Shown here in pieces: positions 33,590-44,133 of a stretch of 64,000 nt of DNA. The stretch's first letter is position 1, and each line of letters begins with the position of its first letter. This DNA comes from Campanula takesimana (lineage: Eukaryota > Streptophyta > Magnoliopsida > Asterales > Campanulaceae): the NCBI GenBank assembly GCA_026119855.1, contig JAOWBW010001584.1:124001-188000 (forward strand), given 5' to 3'. The translations under genes and the position numbers were made by a program. Under the pieces are notes generated by a model that had not been told where the DNA came from, ran no database searches, and saw nothing but the letters and a program-made list of their open reading frames with translations.

Positions 33590-34143
33590 TGTAGGGACCG
33601 CGACCACCACCACTTTCCCACATTAGTATGATATTGTCCGCTTTGGGCCTAGCCCGCACGAATTTGTTTTTGGGTCAACCCCCAAAAGGCCTCATACTAA
33701 TGAAGTGGGTGGGTGCTCTTATATACCTTGCAATTGTTTCCTCAATTGCCGATGTGGGACTTTGGGTTGCACCCCAACAATCCTCCCCTCAAACCAAGGA
33801 CCACACCGCTATGGCCCGCAGTGTTTCCTCTGGCCCATATCGGCGAAAGCTTGTACCAACCGCCCGCGAAACACCATCGCCCTCGATTGCACCCATATAA
33901 AGCACACACGGTCCACCCGGTCGGGCCCATCCGAACCATGGCTCTGATACCACTTGTAGGGACCGCGACCACCACCACTTTCCCACATTAGTATGATATT
34001 GTCCGCTTTGGGCCTAGCCCGCACGGATTTGTTTTGGGTCAACCCCCAAAAGGCCTCATACTAATGAAGTGGGTGGGTGCTCTTATATACCTTGCAATTG
34101 TTTCCTCAATTGCCGATGTGGGACTTTGGGTTGCACCCCAACA
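33590..34143 (-). mobile_element. TRIM (terminal-repeat retrotransposon in miniature)
   Basis: Direct repeats of 190 bp (33590-33779) and 189 bp (33955-34143), TGTAGGG...CCAACA, differ at about two positions. The 175-bp interior has no coding capacity. It carries, on the minus strand, a primer-binding site TGGTATCAGAGC (33941-33952) next to the right repeat and a polypurine tract (TTTGAGGGGAGGAT) next to the left repeat. These are the defining parts of a TRIM. The immediate 5-bp flanks (GCACT, GAGCA) do not match each other. Confidence 0.9.
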
Positions 34144-34148
34144 GAGCA

Positions 34149-34276
34149 AGCTCGAGTTCCTAATACCATGAATGGAGATGAAATGAAGTTCAATGGGTGA
34201 AGATTGAGGTTTGAGTTTTCTTGTGCTAACATTGCTCTTGCAGTTTTTTACCATAATCACATAAATAGGGGGAGAT
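34149..34276 (+). other. 3' internal region of plus-strand retroelement (right part) with polypurine tract
   Basis: Short non-coding stretch ending ATAGGGGGAGAT (34265-34276) directly before an LTR start. Presumed continuation of 24032-25234 across the copia A/TRIM insertion. Confidence 0.5.
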
Positions 34277-35043
34277 TGAAAGAGTATAAATACTCTTGAA
34301 ATATCTTTGTGATTTATGTAATTATGGTTGTATATTTTCTTTATTTAATTTGTTAATATTTTAGTTAAATATATATTATCTTTGGTAGGTTTAAATTAGG
34401 ATTTATATGTATGGTATTTATCTCTTACTAACATATTAATATTTTACTTGTTTTAGTGTTTATCTTTTATGGAATGTAGGACTCTTTCCTTGTAGGACTC
34501 TTGGATGGAGAGGCTATAAAAGAAAGATGAAGTCGGCCATTTCTCTATAGATTCTTAGATCATTCAAGAGAGAAATAGTTTCTTAAAGAGTCCTTTTTGT
34601 CCTTGAAGTCTTCTTCTTGATCAAACTCCAAAATCCTTCAAGGTTCTTTGCAATTGTTCTTGTATTAAGAACATATATTGTTGTCTTCTTTAGCCTTGAA
34701 GCTTTTGTGATTTGATCTTTTTGTTGTTCAAGGTTGTTTGGTGTTTTATTAGTTCTAGGAATCTAGAACTCATTTAGTCTTTTTATTATTTTTATTTCTT
34801 CCATTGTAATCGTTTGCTATAACTTGTACTCTGCAAGTTTTTGATTAATGGAAGTTTTCCAGCAAGCATAGTCTTGCTGAAGTGTTTAATTCGTGTTTTA
34901 ATTTATTCCGCTGCGTTTTTACGTTTTTCTGATATTCTGTCCGTTGACAGTTGTCGTGCCAGTTGTTAAGACACTTGTGATTGTATTCTCAGATCACAAC
35001 TGGTCGTTCCCAGAAAACAGTCCTAGCCGCCTAATTTCTTTCA
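34277..35043 (+). repeat. 3' LTR of plus-strand retroelement
   Basis: 767 bp with inverted ends TGAAAGA...TCTTTCA, preceded by a polypurine tract. A TATA-like CTATAAAAG occurs near 34515. No other copy is in the window. Confidence 0.65.
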
Positions 35044-35788
35044 GTGACATTTTATACAGTGATCATGGTGGTGACATTATGTGTTAATGAATTATATATC
35101 AAATTCGTCAAAAGTTCTAAAGCTCACTTAGCGGAGGGGTAACGTGGACAATTCTAAACAAGTAAACATAAAGTACCATTACGTGCAAGACATGTGTGAT
35201 TTAACTGAGTTTTATAGCAAATTCCGTTAAAAAGCTCAATTTTTATCAATTATCACAAATAAACCCTAAATCGTTAAAATTTGAAAGTCAAACCAAACTG
35301 AATTAGGTCGATTTTATAATTTATTTATTAAAATGGTGACCGCAAAATTTCACTTATTTATATAAAAGTCACCGTAAATTATAAAAACATACTCCCTCCG
35401 TTCCATTTTATACTTAAAAAAAAAGAGGGCACAAGAATTAAGATAAAAATCTTTATATTATAAAATATAGATAGTGGGGTAGAGTGTTGTGGGTATAGAA
35501 AGTGGGTAGGAGAAAGAAAGTGGGGTAGGGAATTGTTAGTGAATAGTTGTTGTGTGTATGACATGTAGGGTCCACTACATAAAAAAGTATAAAAAACTTT
35601 TCTTTTTTTTGGATTTTGAAGTTTAAAATGGGACATCCAAAAGGGAGATTTTTGAAGTTTAAAATGGATATTAAAGTTGGTGAGGAGAGCTAAGGTGTTG
35701 CCATGTGGACAAGTTATGGAAGAAGCTTGAATTTGGTGATTCCACATCAACACTACCCTCTTAAATAAGTGACTTTTCATTTTTTTCT
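35044..35788. other. AT-rich spacer with a Stowaway-like left end
   Basis: TACTCCCTCCGTTCC at about 35390 matches a Stowaway terminus, but no matching right end follows. No gene seen. Confidence 0.4.
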
Positions 35789-36600
35789 ATTAGCTAATTG
35801 TATTAGCTAATAATATTATTTACTATATAGGGTAACTATTATTAGTTAACTATAATAGTAACTATTACTAATAATAGTAATAGTTAACTACTATAGTTAA
35901 CCATTACTATTATTAGTAATTGTTAACTATTATAGTTAATTATAATAGTTATCCTATATAGTAATTACTACTATTATTAGTAATAGTTACTATAATAGTT
36001 ATTTTATATAGTAATTTATATAATTAGTTAATATTGTTAAACAAATAACAATTGACTATTAATAGTTAACTATCATTATAATTAACATTTATATTTAACT
36101 ATTATAATTAAGTATTAAATAAACTAAAAATTACTATTAATAGTATTAATAGTTAATCATAATAGTTACTATATAAGTTAATTATTATTATTAATAGTAT
36201 TAGTTAATCATTATACAATAAATGTTAATATTTAATATTAATAGTATTCGCTCCATTCGAGAGTAAGAGTCCTACTTTCTATTTTTGTACGTCCCACTAA
36301 AAATCTATTTCTTAAAAGGACAAATGATGAGAAAGAATGAATAGTTTTTTGGACAATTATACCCTCAACACACTTGCAATGTTTACCAATTTTCTATTGT
36401 GTCTTTAATAAGTATGCACAAACAAGGTAGGACTCTTACTCTAGAGCGTAGGGAGTATTAATTAATTATAATATTTAATATATAGGTTAATTATAACTAT
36501 TAGTATTATTAGTGAATAATAATAGTTATTATATATATTAATAAGTACAATTAATAATATTAGTTAATTATAATAATTATTTTAATTATTACTAAAAAAT
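35789..36600. repeat. low-complexity TAGTTAACTATTA-type repeat
   Basis: Almost pure A/T with TAGTAATAGTTAAC words in both orientations, so that much of it is locally self-complementary. A Stowaway-like MITE is inserted in it. Confidence 0.7.
36247..36455. mobile_element. Stowaway-like MITE
   Basis: 209 bp with inverted ends sharing AGAGTAAGAGTCCTAC / GTAGGACTCTTACTCT and outer parts close to CTCCCT; flanked by TA at 36245-36246 and 36456-36457. Confidence 0.75.
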
Positions 36601-36789
36601 TAACACAATTTTCCTAAATTTATAAGCAAACATTTTAATTGATATACAATATAGTTATATTAAAAAAATTATTATGTTATATTATTAAATAAAACCGTAA
36701 AAAACAAAATACGAAAAAATAGTAAATTAGTTTTCCGTGCCCGTCTTGTCATGGTCGCTGCCATGTTTCTGCGATCATCTATGAAATTA

Positions 36790-37260
36790 TTGAATTTTGA
36801 AGTTGATGTGAGGCATCGCCGATTGAGATGAATTGTTAATGTGTGAAGACCCGGATCTCCTTGAAGAGCGGAGGGTAAACACGCCTGGAGGCGGGAAAGA
36901 TAGGGAAGGCAACAAGAGAGTTAGCCACTTGGTACGATGGCTCACTCTCGATAAGGAAAGGAAGATAATAACGGGGCGAGAGCAAGGTAAGGGAGAGATT
37001 GAAATTTTTGCTTCCACATTCGGAAGGACACGGGTTACCAACTAGTTTGGCTTGAAAGCCAACAAGAAATGAAGAGGTGGTGAATACTTTCAAAAGAATG
37101 TCTGCATCTATTACACACGTTGTTATTTGTGTATTTCCGCTTAAATAAAGCTTGTTGTGTAGGAAGGTTGTTATGAAGAAGCCTCCAAAAGTTTTTTTTT
37201 TTTTTTTATGGCTCCAAGTTTAAGCTCCAGAATCTCCTCCAAAGAGTTGGTGGGATGAAG
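36790..37260 (-). pseudogene. LINE-type non-LTR retrotransposon fragment (zf-RVT domain)
   Basis: On the minus strand, about 37260-37040 reads as the zinc-binding RT-associated domain found after plant LINE reverse transcriptases: FWRLLHNNLPTQQALFKR, then CNRC, then HHLFISC. An A run (T run on plus, 37190-37206) splits the frame. A second minus frame (36787-37041) may continue it. The RT itself is absent, so this is a 5'-truncated or broken copy. Confidence 0.6.
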
Positions 37261-37310
37261 TGGTTTCCATTGTTTAAGAGGGGACTGATGTCTTTATGGT
37301 TTTTTAAAGT

Positions 37311-37457
37311 TAAGTACCGGTGGTAGTGTTAAAACGTGTCAGTCAGTACATTGACACTTATAAACATTCCACTGACACTCATCAAAAGTGTTAGTGGTAG
37401 TGTTAATAAGTGTCGGTGTACATGTCTGACACATTTTAACACTAACACTGGCACTTA
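37311..37457. repeat. 147-bp fold-back element
   Basis: The two halves are near-complementary over their full length (left arm from TAAGTACCGGTGGTAGTG, right arm ending CACTAACACTGGCACTTA), with the centre near 37384. A transcript would form one long hairpin. No target duplication is clear, so it may be a fold-back MITE. Confidence 0.75.
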
Positions 37458-37608
37458 CGATAACCGTCAATTATTATAAAAATGCCACCGCCTATTTAAA
37501 GACAACTTCACGTTTTTTTACAACTTGTACCGCGCCATTTTAAAAAAAGAAGTTTCACGTGAACTTAGGGAAAAACATGATTTTTCTCAGTTTATCACAT
37601 TTCTTATA

Positions 37609-37841
37609 CTCCCTCCGTCCCAGACAAAGTGGGACTTTTTTTCAACTTAATTGCTCTTTGACGAATAATTTAGAGAAAAAATAATGATCATAATGAAAAT
37701 TATTTGTTACTGCATCACGATTGATGATATTTTTAATAATAATTTTTAAATTTTAATTAAGATAATTAGTTTTTATTTAAATTGTTGGTCAAAGTGTAAT
37801 GAAGTTGACCAAAAATCTCATTTTGTTTGGGACGGAGAGAG
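37609..37841. mobile_element. Stowaway-type MITE
   Basis: 233 bp from CTCCCTCCGTCCC to GGGACGGAGAGAG, flanked by TA (37607-37608 and 37842-37843). Confidence 0.88.
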
Positions 37842-37843
37842 TA

Positions 37844-38738
37844 TATATTTTTGTCATAAATTAAAATAATTTATAAATTTTCACGCAGTATAATACTTTT
37901 TCTGGAAAAAAATACATTTGTTGATAAGTCAAATTCATTTATAGTGTCAAAAATGAAAGAAATAATTTCTCTTGGCAAAATATCACAAAAAAAATCTGAA
38001 AAAAATAGAAGTTGTTAACTAACAGCCTTTAATGATGGAAATAAACAATCATTTAAAAAATGACTTGTAAATAGTATTAAAGTTTTACTATTATTTAAAC
38101 TCTTGACTGTAAAAAAATGACTTGTAAATAGTATTAAAGTTTTACTCCATCATTCACATAATTAATATCGTATTTTAACTATTTTGAGTTTACTTAATTG
38201 AATTTTGTCAAAAATTAATAAATTTATTAACAAAAAAATCAAGATACGATATTTATTATGAGTCAGAGTAGTATAATTTTGATAATGTGATTTGTTTTTC
38301 TCATTAAAATTTGGCTCCTCTCAGCTAAAATCCTAAATCATCACTGCGAACAAATACAACTTATTACATACTCCCTCCGTCCGATAATAAGAGCACTTTT
38401 GGTCAAAATTCTATTTGAACTTTGACAAATATTTTATTTTATTTTAAATTATTTATCTTCATAAATATTTAAAAATAATTATTGATAGCATTTTCATTAT
38501 TAATTTAATAATTATTTAAAAATTTATGGAGTTAATAATTTAACATAAAAATTTCTACATAGCTTTGGCAGAGCTTGCAATCTCAATTGTGGTCTTGTTA
38601 CTAATTCTTTAAGCTCTAAATATGCTCTAATGAAGAATGAAGAATGAAGAATGAGTAAAAAGAAAAAAAAATTATACTGAAACATGTAAGTATAAAACTA
38701 AAAAGATAATTACTTTGAAACATTTAAGTACAAAATAA
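37844..38738. other. AT-rich spacer with a partial Stowaway end
   Basis: CTCCCTCCGTCCG at 38371 after TA is one Stowaway terminus; I do not find a good partner end. No gene seen. Confidence 0.4.
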
Positions 38739-39367
38739 CAAAAATTCTTAGGAAAAACGCGTTTTACACGCGTTTTAGTGTAAAACGTGTTTTTCTTATG
38801 AGGAGTGACATTTTTGTAAATAAGCGGAACGCTACTTAAAAGACGCGGTGGCATTGCTGTAAATAACTGGAACTTATAAAACTCATCAGACACTTTTTAA
38901 CACTACATGAGGCATTTTGCAATACTACAGGAGACACTTTTTAATACTAGGGTAGACACTTGTTTTAGAACTTAAAAAAACTCACCAGACACTTACAAAA
39001 ACTTACCAGACACTTTTTTATACTCTAGGAGGCACTTTGCAATACTACAGGAGGCACTTTTTAGTATTAGGGCATGCACTTATTTTGAAAATTTTAAAAA
39101 CTCACCAAACACTTGTTGACAATGTAAGAGGCATTTTTCAATAATCCAAGAGGCACTTTGTAATAGTAAGACAGACAGTCTTAAAACTACCACTAAAAGT
39201 GCCTCTTTGAATGTATAAAAGTGTCTGCTTGAATATTTATAAGTATAATATTACAACAGACACTTTGTAATATTAGAGAAGACACATGATAATATTAAAG
39301 AAGACAATTGGATAAAACAATTTTTTCCTTAGCTTAGTGTAAAACGCGTTTTTCACAAGAACGACTC
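38739..39367. mobile_element. Mutator-like MITE with internal GACACTTTTT array
   Basis: 629 bp flanked by the 9-bp direct repeat ACAAAATAA (38730-38738 and 39368-39376). The inverted ends share GAAAAACGCGTTTTACAC at equal distance from the duplication. The interior has many GACACTTTTTAATACTA and GGCACTTTGCAATACTA words and no transposase. Family assignment rests on duplication length. Confidence 0.75.
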
Positions 39368-39376
39368 ACAAAATAA

Positions 39377-40739
39377 AGATAGATTTATTTATTTTGGAAT
39401 AGCCACTCCCATAACTAGCTGCTACCTGCTAGTATTAATTAAATTAATTAACTATAAAAGGTTGATGATGTCAACACAACTTTTTGGCGGAAAAGAATTT
39501 CATACGGTGATAACATGTGTCCAGCGCTGATGTCAGTGGTTTCTGAATTAGTAATAAAATTAATAGATAGATTCTATTCATTCACGTTTAAGTTAAAGAT
39601 TTTATTGCCTTTGGTCTCGAGAATCTAACGTCTCGAAAAATACACATGCTTAATTTCCATAAATATCCAAACAATACATTTTTAAATCTTTAAACTACTA
39701 TACAAAAAGCTTCACTATTAACCCCCAAATGCTTTAAAAATTGCTTCACCCTAATTCTTGTCGTCTCGAACTTCGATCAATGGTCAACTGCAAAATGTCA
39801 AACCGGAGGGGGTGAGCTGGGACGCTCAGTAAAAAAGGGGATACACAGTCTCACAGAAGCTAATAAAACACAAATACCAAATAACTTTGTCCGAGAAATT
39901 ATAAATATGGACATTCCAATGAGACTCTCGATCATTTAATAACGAACAACCAATCAATGATACTTCACAGTTCAATACACTAATTATACGCGGGCCCAGT
40001 GGCTTAACCATATTAACTGAATTGTTGGCCGCTCTCATGGAACCGAACCCAACACAAATACAATAACTAATAACTGAGTCCACTTCAACCGTCACATAAT
40101 GAGCTACATCGCAACTGGTCCATATGACAAATCTCATATTTTAGAACAAATTCCACATAAAGCATGCTTTTCAAATAACCATGACGTAAACCAAGCTTTC
40201 AATTACAAAGCAATTATCAAACCGCGTTGAACAAATTAAATATGTATCAATAATATAGAGTACAAAGATAAGATGGATGATGAATGAAATAATAACTAAC
40301 ACATAATCGACACTGTGTAATCTCCCTTACCTAAAAAATGTTAAAACAACTAAACACCGAAATAATTACCCGATCATTGAACCATACATTCAATCGTTCG
40401 AACCTTAATGAATATTTGACTATTAACTAACCCTCTTATGGCTTTGAAGTTAACCCACAAAATTGCATGGAACGCTTGATATCCAAGCACATACTTTATA
40501 TTTATATGGCCAATATATCAAGTTGAGTCACTCAATGAATTTTACACACCAATCCACGTCATGCCTAATGTTTATACTTGCTGGCACCTGTGAATACCCC
40601 TTTCCGAATGCAGCGACGCATGGGAAGTTTCTTTATCATTATCTTATTTTATCTTTTTTATGGGACAAGATATTCAAGTTGGCATTTAACTTATTATGAG
40701 TCGCCACGCCGTTTTAATGAGCTTAAACTTTGAAAAAAG
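39377..40739. other. no gene seen
   Basis: About 1.36 kb of AT-rich sequence. Short frames on both strands (39826-40137 minus, 40463-40699 plus) have no recognisable features. Confidence 0.4.
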
Positions 40740-41574
40740 CTAACAGAGAGGGTTCAGGGGTCAAGTTACGATAAGAGAAGAATATCACAGTGATCACTCC
40801 TATCGCCCGAAAGATCAGACTTTCTATCATGATAAAGATGTGTTAGTAGTGTGTTAGTGATTTAGACCGGATCCGAAGATTTCCTACGTTCCTTTCGATG
40901 TGAGAAGCTCAGGTCAACGTAGTTCGCACATAATCGGAATAGAGAGATAAAGCGGGATCATGCATATAGTAGGGGGAGGAGAAAGAATCATACAAGATGA
41001 TCACATCCTAGAATGATGATTATACCATTGATTAGATCAATGTATTATTATGAATTTAGATCTACAACGTAAAATAAGTTGTAGATCTAGCATAATAATA
41101 AGAACATCATGAAACATAAGATCGCTACCCTAAACATAACGTATATTATGAATTTAGACTAGAATATGAAGAACACATGAAGAATCATATGAATATGGAT
41201 GCATAAACATAATGAAAGTATGCATAATATAGATCTAATCTAGTAAAACATAGTATAATCCTTACCAATCTTGACTAGAACCAAGCCAAATCTTGGACAT
41301 GGATTCGCCGGACCTTCAGGATTGTTAGAAAGGCTTGGAAAGAGAGTTCTTTCGTCAGCTTTAACTCTGAAACTCGGAGGAGAGAATTGTTGTTTTTAAT
41401 AATTAGCTGAGGTAACCTATTTATAGGGGATTTGGGCCAGAAAGACTGGCCGCCCGGCCAATCCAGGCTATTGGCGTGGTTCCCAAGGCTCTGGTCAGAT
41501 TGTAAATACCTGTAAGGTCCCTGTGAGTTCTCGAATGCCTAATAACTCATTTTTCAGACCGGGTACTAACAGTA
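40740..41574 (-). repeat. LTR of a minus-strand retroelement, left boundary uncertain
   Basis: On the minus strand it starts TGTTAGTACCCGG at 41574 after a purine stretch (CGAGGGGATAC) and has a TATA box (CCCTATAAATAGG, plus 41416-41428). Between the two is an inverted pair TGGCCG CC CGGCCA (41447-41460). The left end could not be placed exactly. Confidence 0.5.
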
Positions 41575-41888
41575 TCCCCTCGGCGATGCTTCTTGCAAGG
41601 CATGGAGGGTCATCAATTAAGAAAGGAACCGATCAGAAACATGGGTTCCAAATCAGGGGAGAGAAGTAAGAAGGTGACCAGATTGGTCTAGCGGATGAAC
41701 CTTTGTCAGGCTACCTACGTATCCTAAGGGGAATCAAACCAGTCGTAGTTCGTGCTCTGTGGGGTAAAAATGAGACATCATCTTCTGCTGGGGAGGGTAT
41801 CCTGTATGAAGGTGACCGTCTGTTGGGGATTATAGAATCGTTGTTCGGACTCTACTGGGGAAAGAGACAAAGTCATAATTTGTTGAAA
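41575..41888 (-). other. non-coding internal remnant of the minus-strand retroelement
   Basis: About 310 bp containing CTACCTACGTATCC and CAGTCGTAGTTCG, a non-coding sequence type I associate with large non-autonomous LTR elements. It is cut off by the Gypsy2 pol tail. No reading frame of interest. Confidence 0.35.
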
Positions 41889-42021
41889 TTATGTCTGATG
41901 CAGAAGCAAAGGTAGAAGATAATGGAAATGAGCTAATGTTGAGCTCCAAGGGTGTGGATCAGACTTTAGGGGTCAATTGGAGACCAATCTTTGTTAACAT
42001 GATTAGTTGGGCTTAAATAAG
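41889..42021 (+). pseudogene. pol tail of a further Gypsy2 copy
   Basis: Matches 55463-55589 closely, covering the last codons of Gypsy2 pol (GNELML...KGVD, then the C-terminal MISWA and stop). It lies directly before the Gypsy2 5' LTR, so it belongs to a different, mostly lost copy upstream. Confidence 0.8.
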
Positions 42022-42039
42022 TGGGCCAAATGTTTGAGC
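42022..42039 (+). repeat. Gypsy2 5' LTR, first 18 bp
   Basis: Corresponds to 55590-55607 of the 3' LTR; interrupted by Gypsy1. Its last five bases, TGAGC, pair with TGAGT at 50678-50682 as the Gypsy1 target duplication. Confidence 0.85.
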
Positions 42040-44023
42040 TGTAACGACCCCAAAACCCGTCCCTATTTATTTAATATTTTTGGGGGATTTTAATTTGAAC
42101 TTATGTGTGCATTTTATGTGTTGCATCATATTTCATGACTTGCACATATTGTTTGATTAATTGTGTTATTTACTTGGTTAGTAGTAATAATTGTTAAGGG
42201 AGTAAATGAATTAGTTGAAACTATAGGGTCCTTAGTGGAATTATAAGTTCAGGGGTTTAAGTGTTGAAAATGAAACTTGAGTGACTTAAGTATAAAAATG
42301 GGGCAAAGATCTTTTTAATGAAACATGCTTATCTCTCTCTGTGTTTGCATAACTTACACAGAGCATTTCCTCTCGTTTCTTCCTAGGGTTTGAAAGAAAA
42401 GGTAAGTTCATCCTAGTTTAATTTATTTCTTTAAATTTACTACTCCATTTTAAAATCTAATTATACCAAAATGTTCAGGGTGTTGAGTAGAGTATTCCTA
42501 CCCAATCAAATATTATTTTCTCGATACTTTTTCGGATATAGGTAAGTTACTAATCCCCCTTTAAATGTTAAAATGGTCATATATGTGATATATGTGATGC
42601 ATGAACTCTTTGTTGTATTATTTGTTAAGAAACATTAAAAGATATTAAAGTTGATATTGATGTTGTAAAGAAGCTATATTTGTGTTGTATAACCTAGTTG
42701 GTTGAATTATATTTGGTAAGTTAGAAGTTGTAGTAGTACTTTTGGGACGGTGAAACGAAGGGAGTATAATTTAGTGCAGTTTGGGCTGCCGAGTGAAGTG
42801 GGCGGCCGCCCAAAATGGGCGCGCGGCCGCACAGTCCATCCGGAAGGTTTCAGAGCTTGAGAGGTATAGTTGGGCGACCGCACAGGGTAGTTCAGGCGAC
42901 CGCACACCCTCCCCTGAATTGTTAAAGTGTGTCAATCTTATTGAATTAGAAGGTAAATCTTGTCTAGATTGTGAGTCATAGTCTAGGGCACTTATATAAG
43001 TGTTTTGGGATGTTGTCATGGTTGTTGAGATGTTGTTCAAGTGTGTGCAAGAATGTGTTGTGACTTTATTTCATGAAGGTTGTAAATTCTTTATGAGTGC
43101 ATCTTTCGTGTACATTTGGTGACGTGTTTGGCTTGGTTCCCTACTTTGGAATCATGCCTCGGTTGTTGTTTAAGCAAGTATTTATTACTATGCTCGTGTT
43201 AAAGTCCAGCTGGTACTTGTTGTGGAGTCGGGCAGTGGTAGGGATTATAATGACACACGAGCCAAGTTCATTAAGGCTTCTACCATTGGTTTCCCATTTT
43301 TAACCCCCTTTCTTGGTCCAGAGGTTGGGAACTTTGGGTTATGACTTGTTGTCATTTTCCCCCGTTGTTGTTGTTGTTATTGTTTGGTTCATGAACCCGT
43401 TTCAGCTCTTTGGTGCTTCTCAGTTGATACCTCTCTGATGGTTATATGTTTGATTCGAGAACCTTGGCTCAGTATCCACTTATGAGTGTTTATTTCCACC
43501 TTACGTGTGGTAAGATGAGTTGGCTTTGCCTATCATGTTACGTGCTATGTGAATGTTTATTGACATTGTTCAATTACGAGTATCATTTCAGCATGTAACG
43601 TAGTTGCATTTTAGTAGCTTACTGAGATTTATTCTCACCCCGTTCCTTTCAATGTTGTTTTCCTTAGATAAAGGAGAGCCCAGGGGATAGGTCACTTCAC
43701 AAGGGAGGACGTCGAGGTGGTGATTTTGGGTAAGACATTTTTGGGACATGTGTTATGTAAAGGCTACATTATGTAAATGTATAACCCTTTGGGTAGTGTA
43801 CACGTGACTTCATCTTTGTAAAGTGTGTAAGCCTTGTGGCTAAGTACTTTGGGTTGTGAAAGTTTGTTTGTGTGAAATGAAATCAAGTTTCAAGTAAATG
43901 TGTTTGGTTATATGAAACTTTTATGAAAGTACATTTCGAAATTTTTTCCTAAAATGTATTATGACGTCTTCCGTGCGTGTCCCGAACGTGGGGCCAAGTA
44001 GGACCACGCGTCAGGGCGCGACA
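42040..44023 (+). repeat. Gypsy1 5' LTR
   Basis: 1,984 bp. TATATAAG (42993-43000) sits in a 14-bp palindrome. GC-rich words, including the palindrome TGGGCGGCCGCCCA (42799-42812), lie at 42781-42908, 85-200 bp upstream of that TATA box. Confidence 0.93.
42781..42908. promoter_or_regulatory. GC palindrome cassette in Gypsy1 LTR
   Basis: Four GGCGNCCGC words: TGGGCGGCCGCCCA, GCGCGCGGCCGCAC, GGGCGACCGCAC and AGGCGACCGCAC, in otherwise AT-rich DNA. GCCGCC matches the GCC-box core bound by plant ERF factors. The homologous copy is at about 49384-49512. Confidence 0.55.
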
Positions 44024-44025
44024 GT

Positions 44026-44037
44026 TGGTATCAGAGC
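44026..44037 (+). other. Gypsy1 primer-binding site
   Basis: TGGTATCAGAGC, complementary to initiator-Met tRNA, two bases after the LTR. Confidence 0.93.
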
Positions 44038-44133
44038 TAGGTTGTAGATGGTCTAGAATGACTAAGTGACCTAGGAGGGTAGTTGTGTATAGAGTGAGTA
44101 ACGTTGAGTGTCTTATGCAGGTACTTATTGAAA

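Noticed and set aside
33628..34042. Overlapping frames on both strands in the TRIM
   Set aside because: TRIM sequence is non-coding; frames occur on both strands with no conserved motif.
36787..37093. Host gene at this locus
   Set aside because: The readable part is a LINE zinc-binding domain fragment; no other gene structure is present.
38371..38570. Complete Stowaway MITE
   Set aside because: Only the left terminus is clear; the same holds for 35390, 22432 and 17845.
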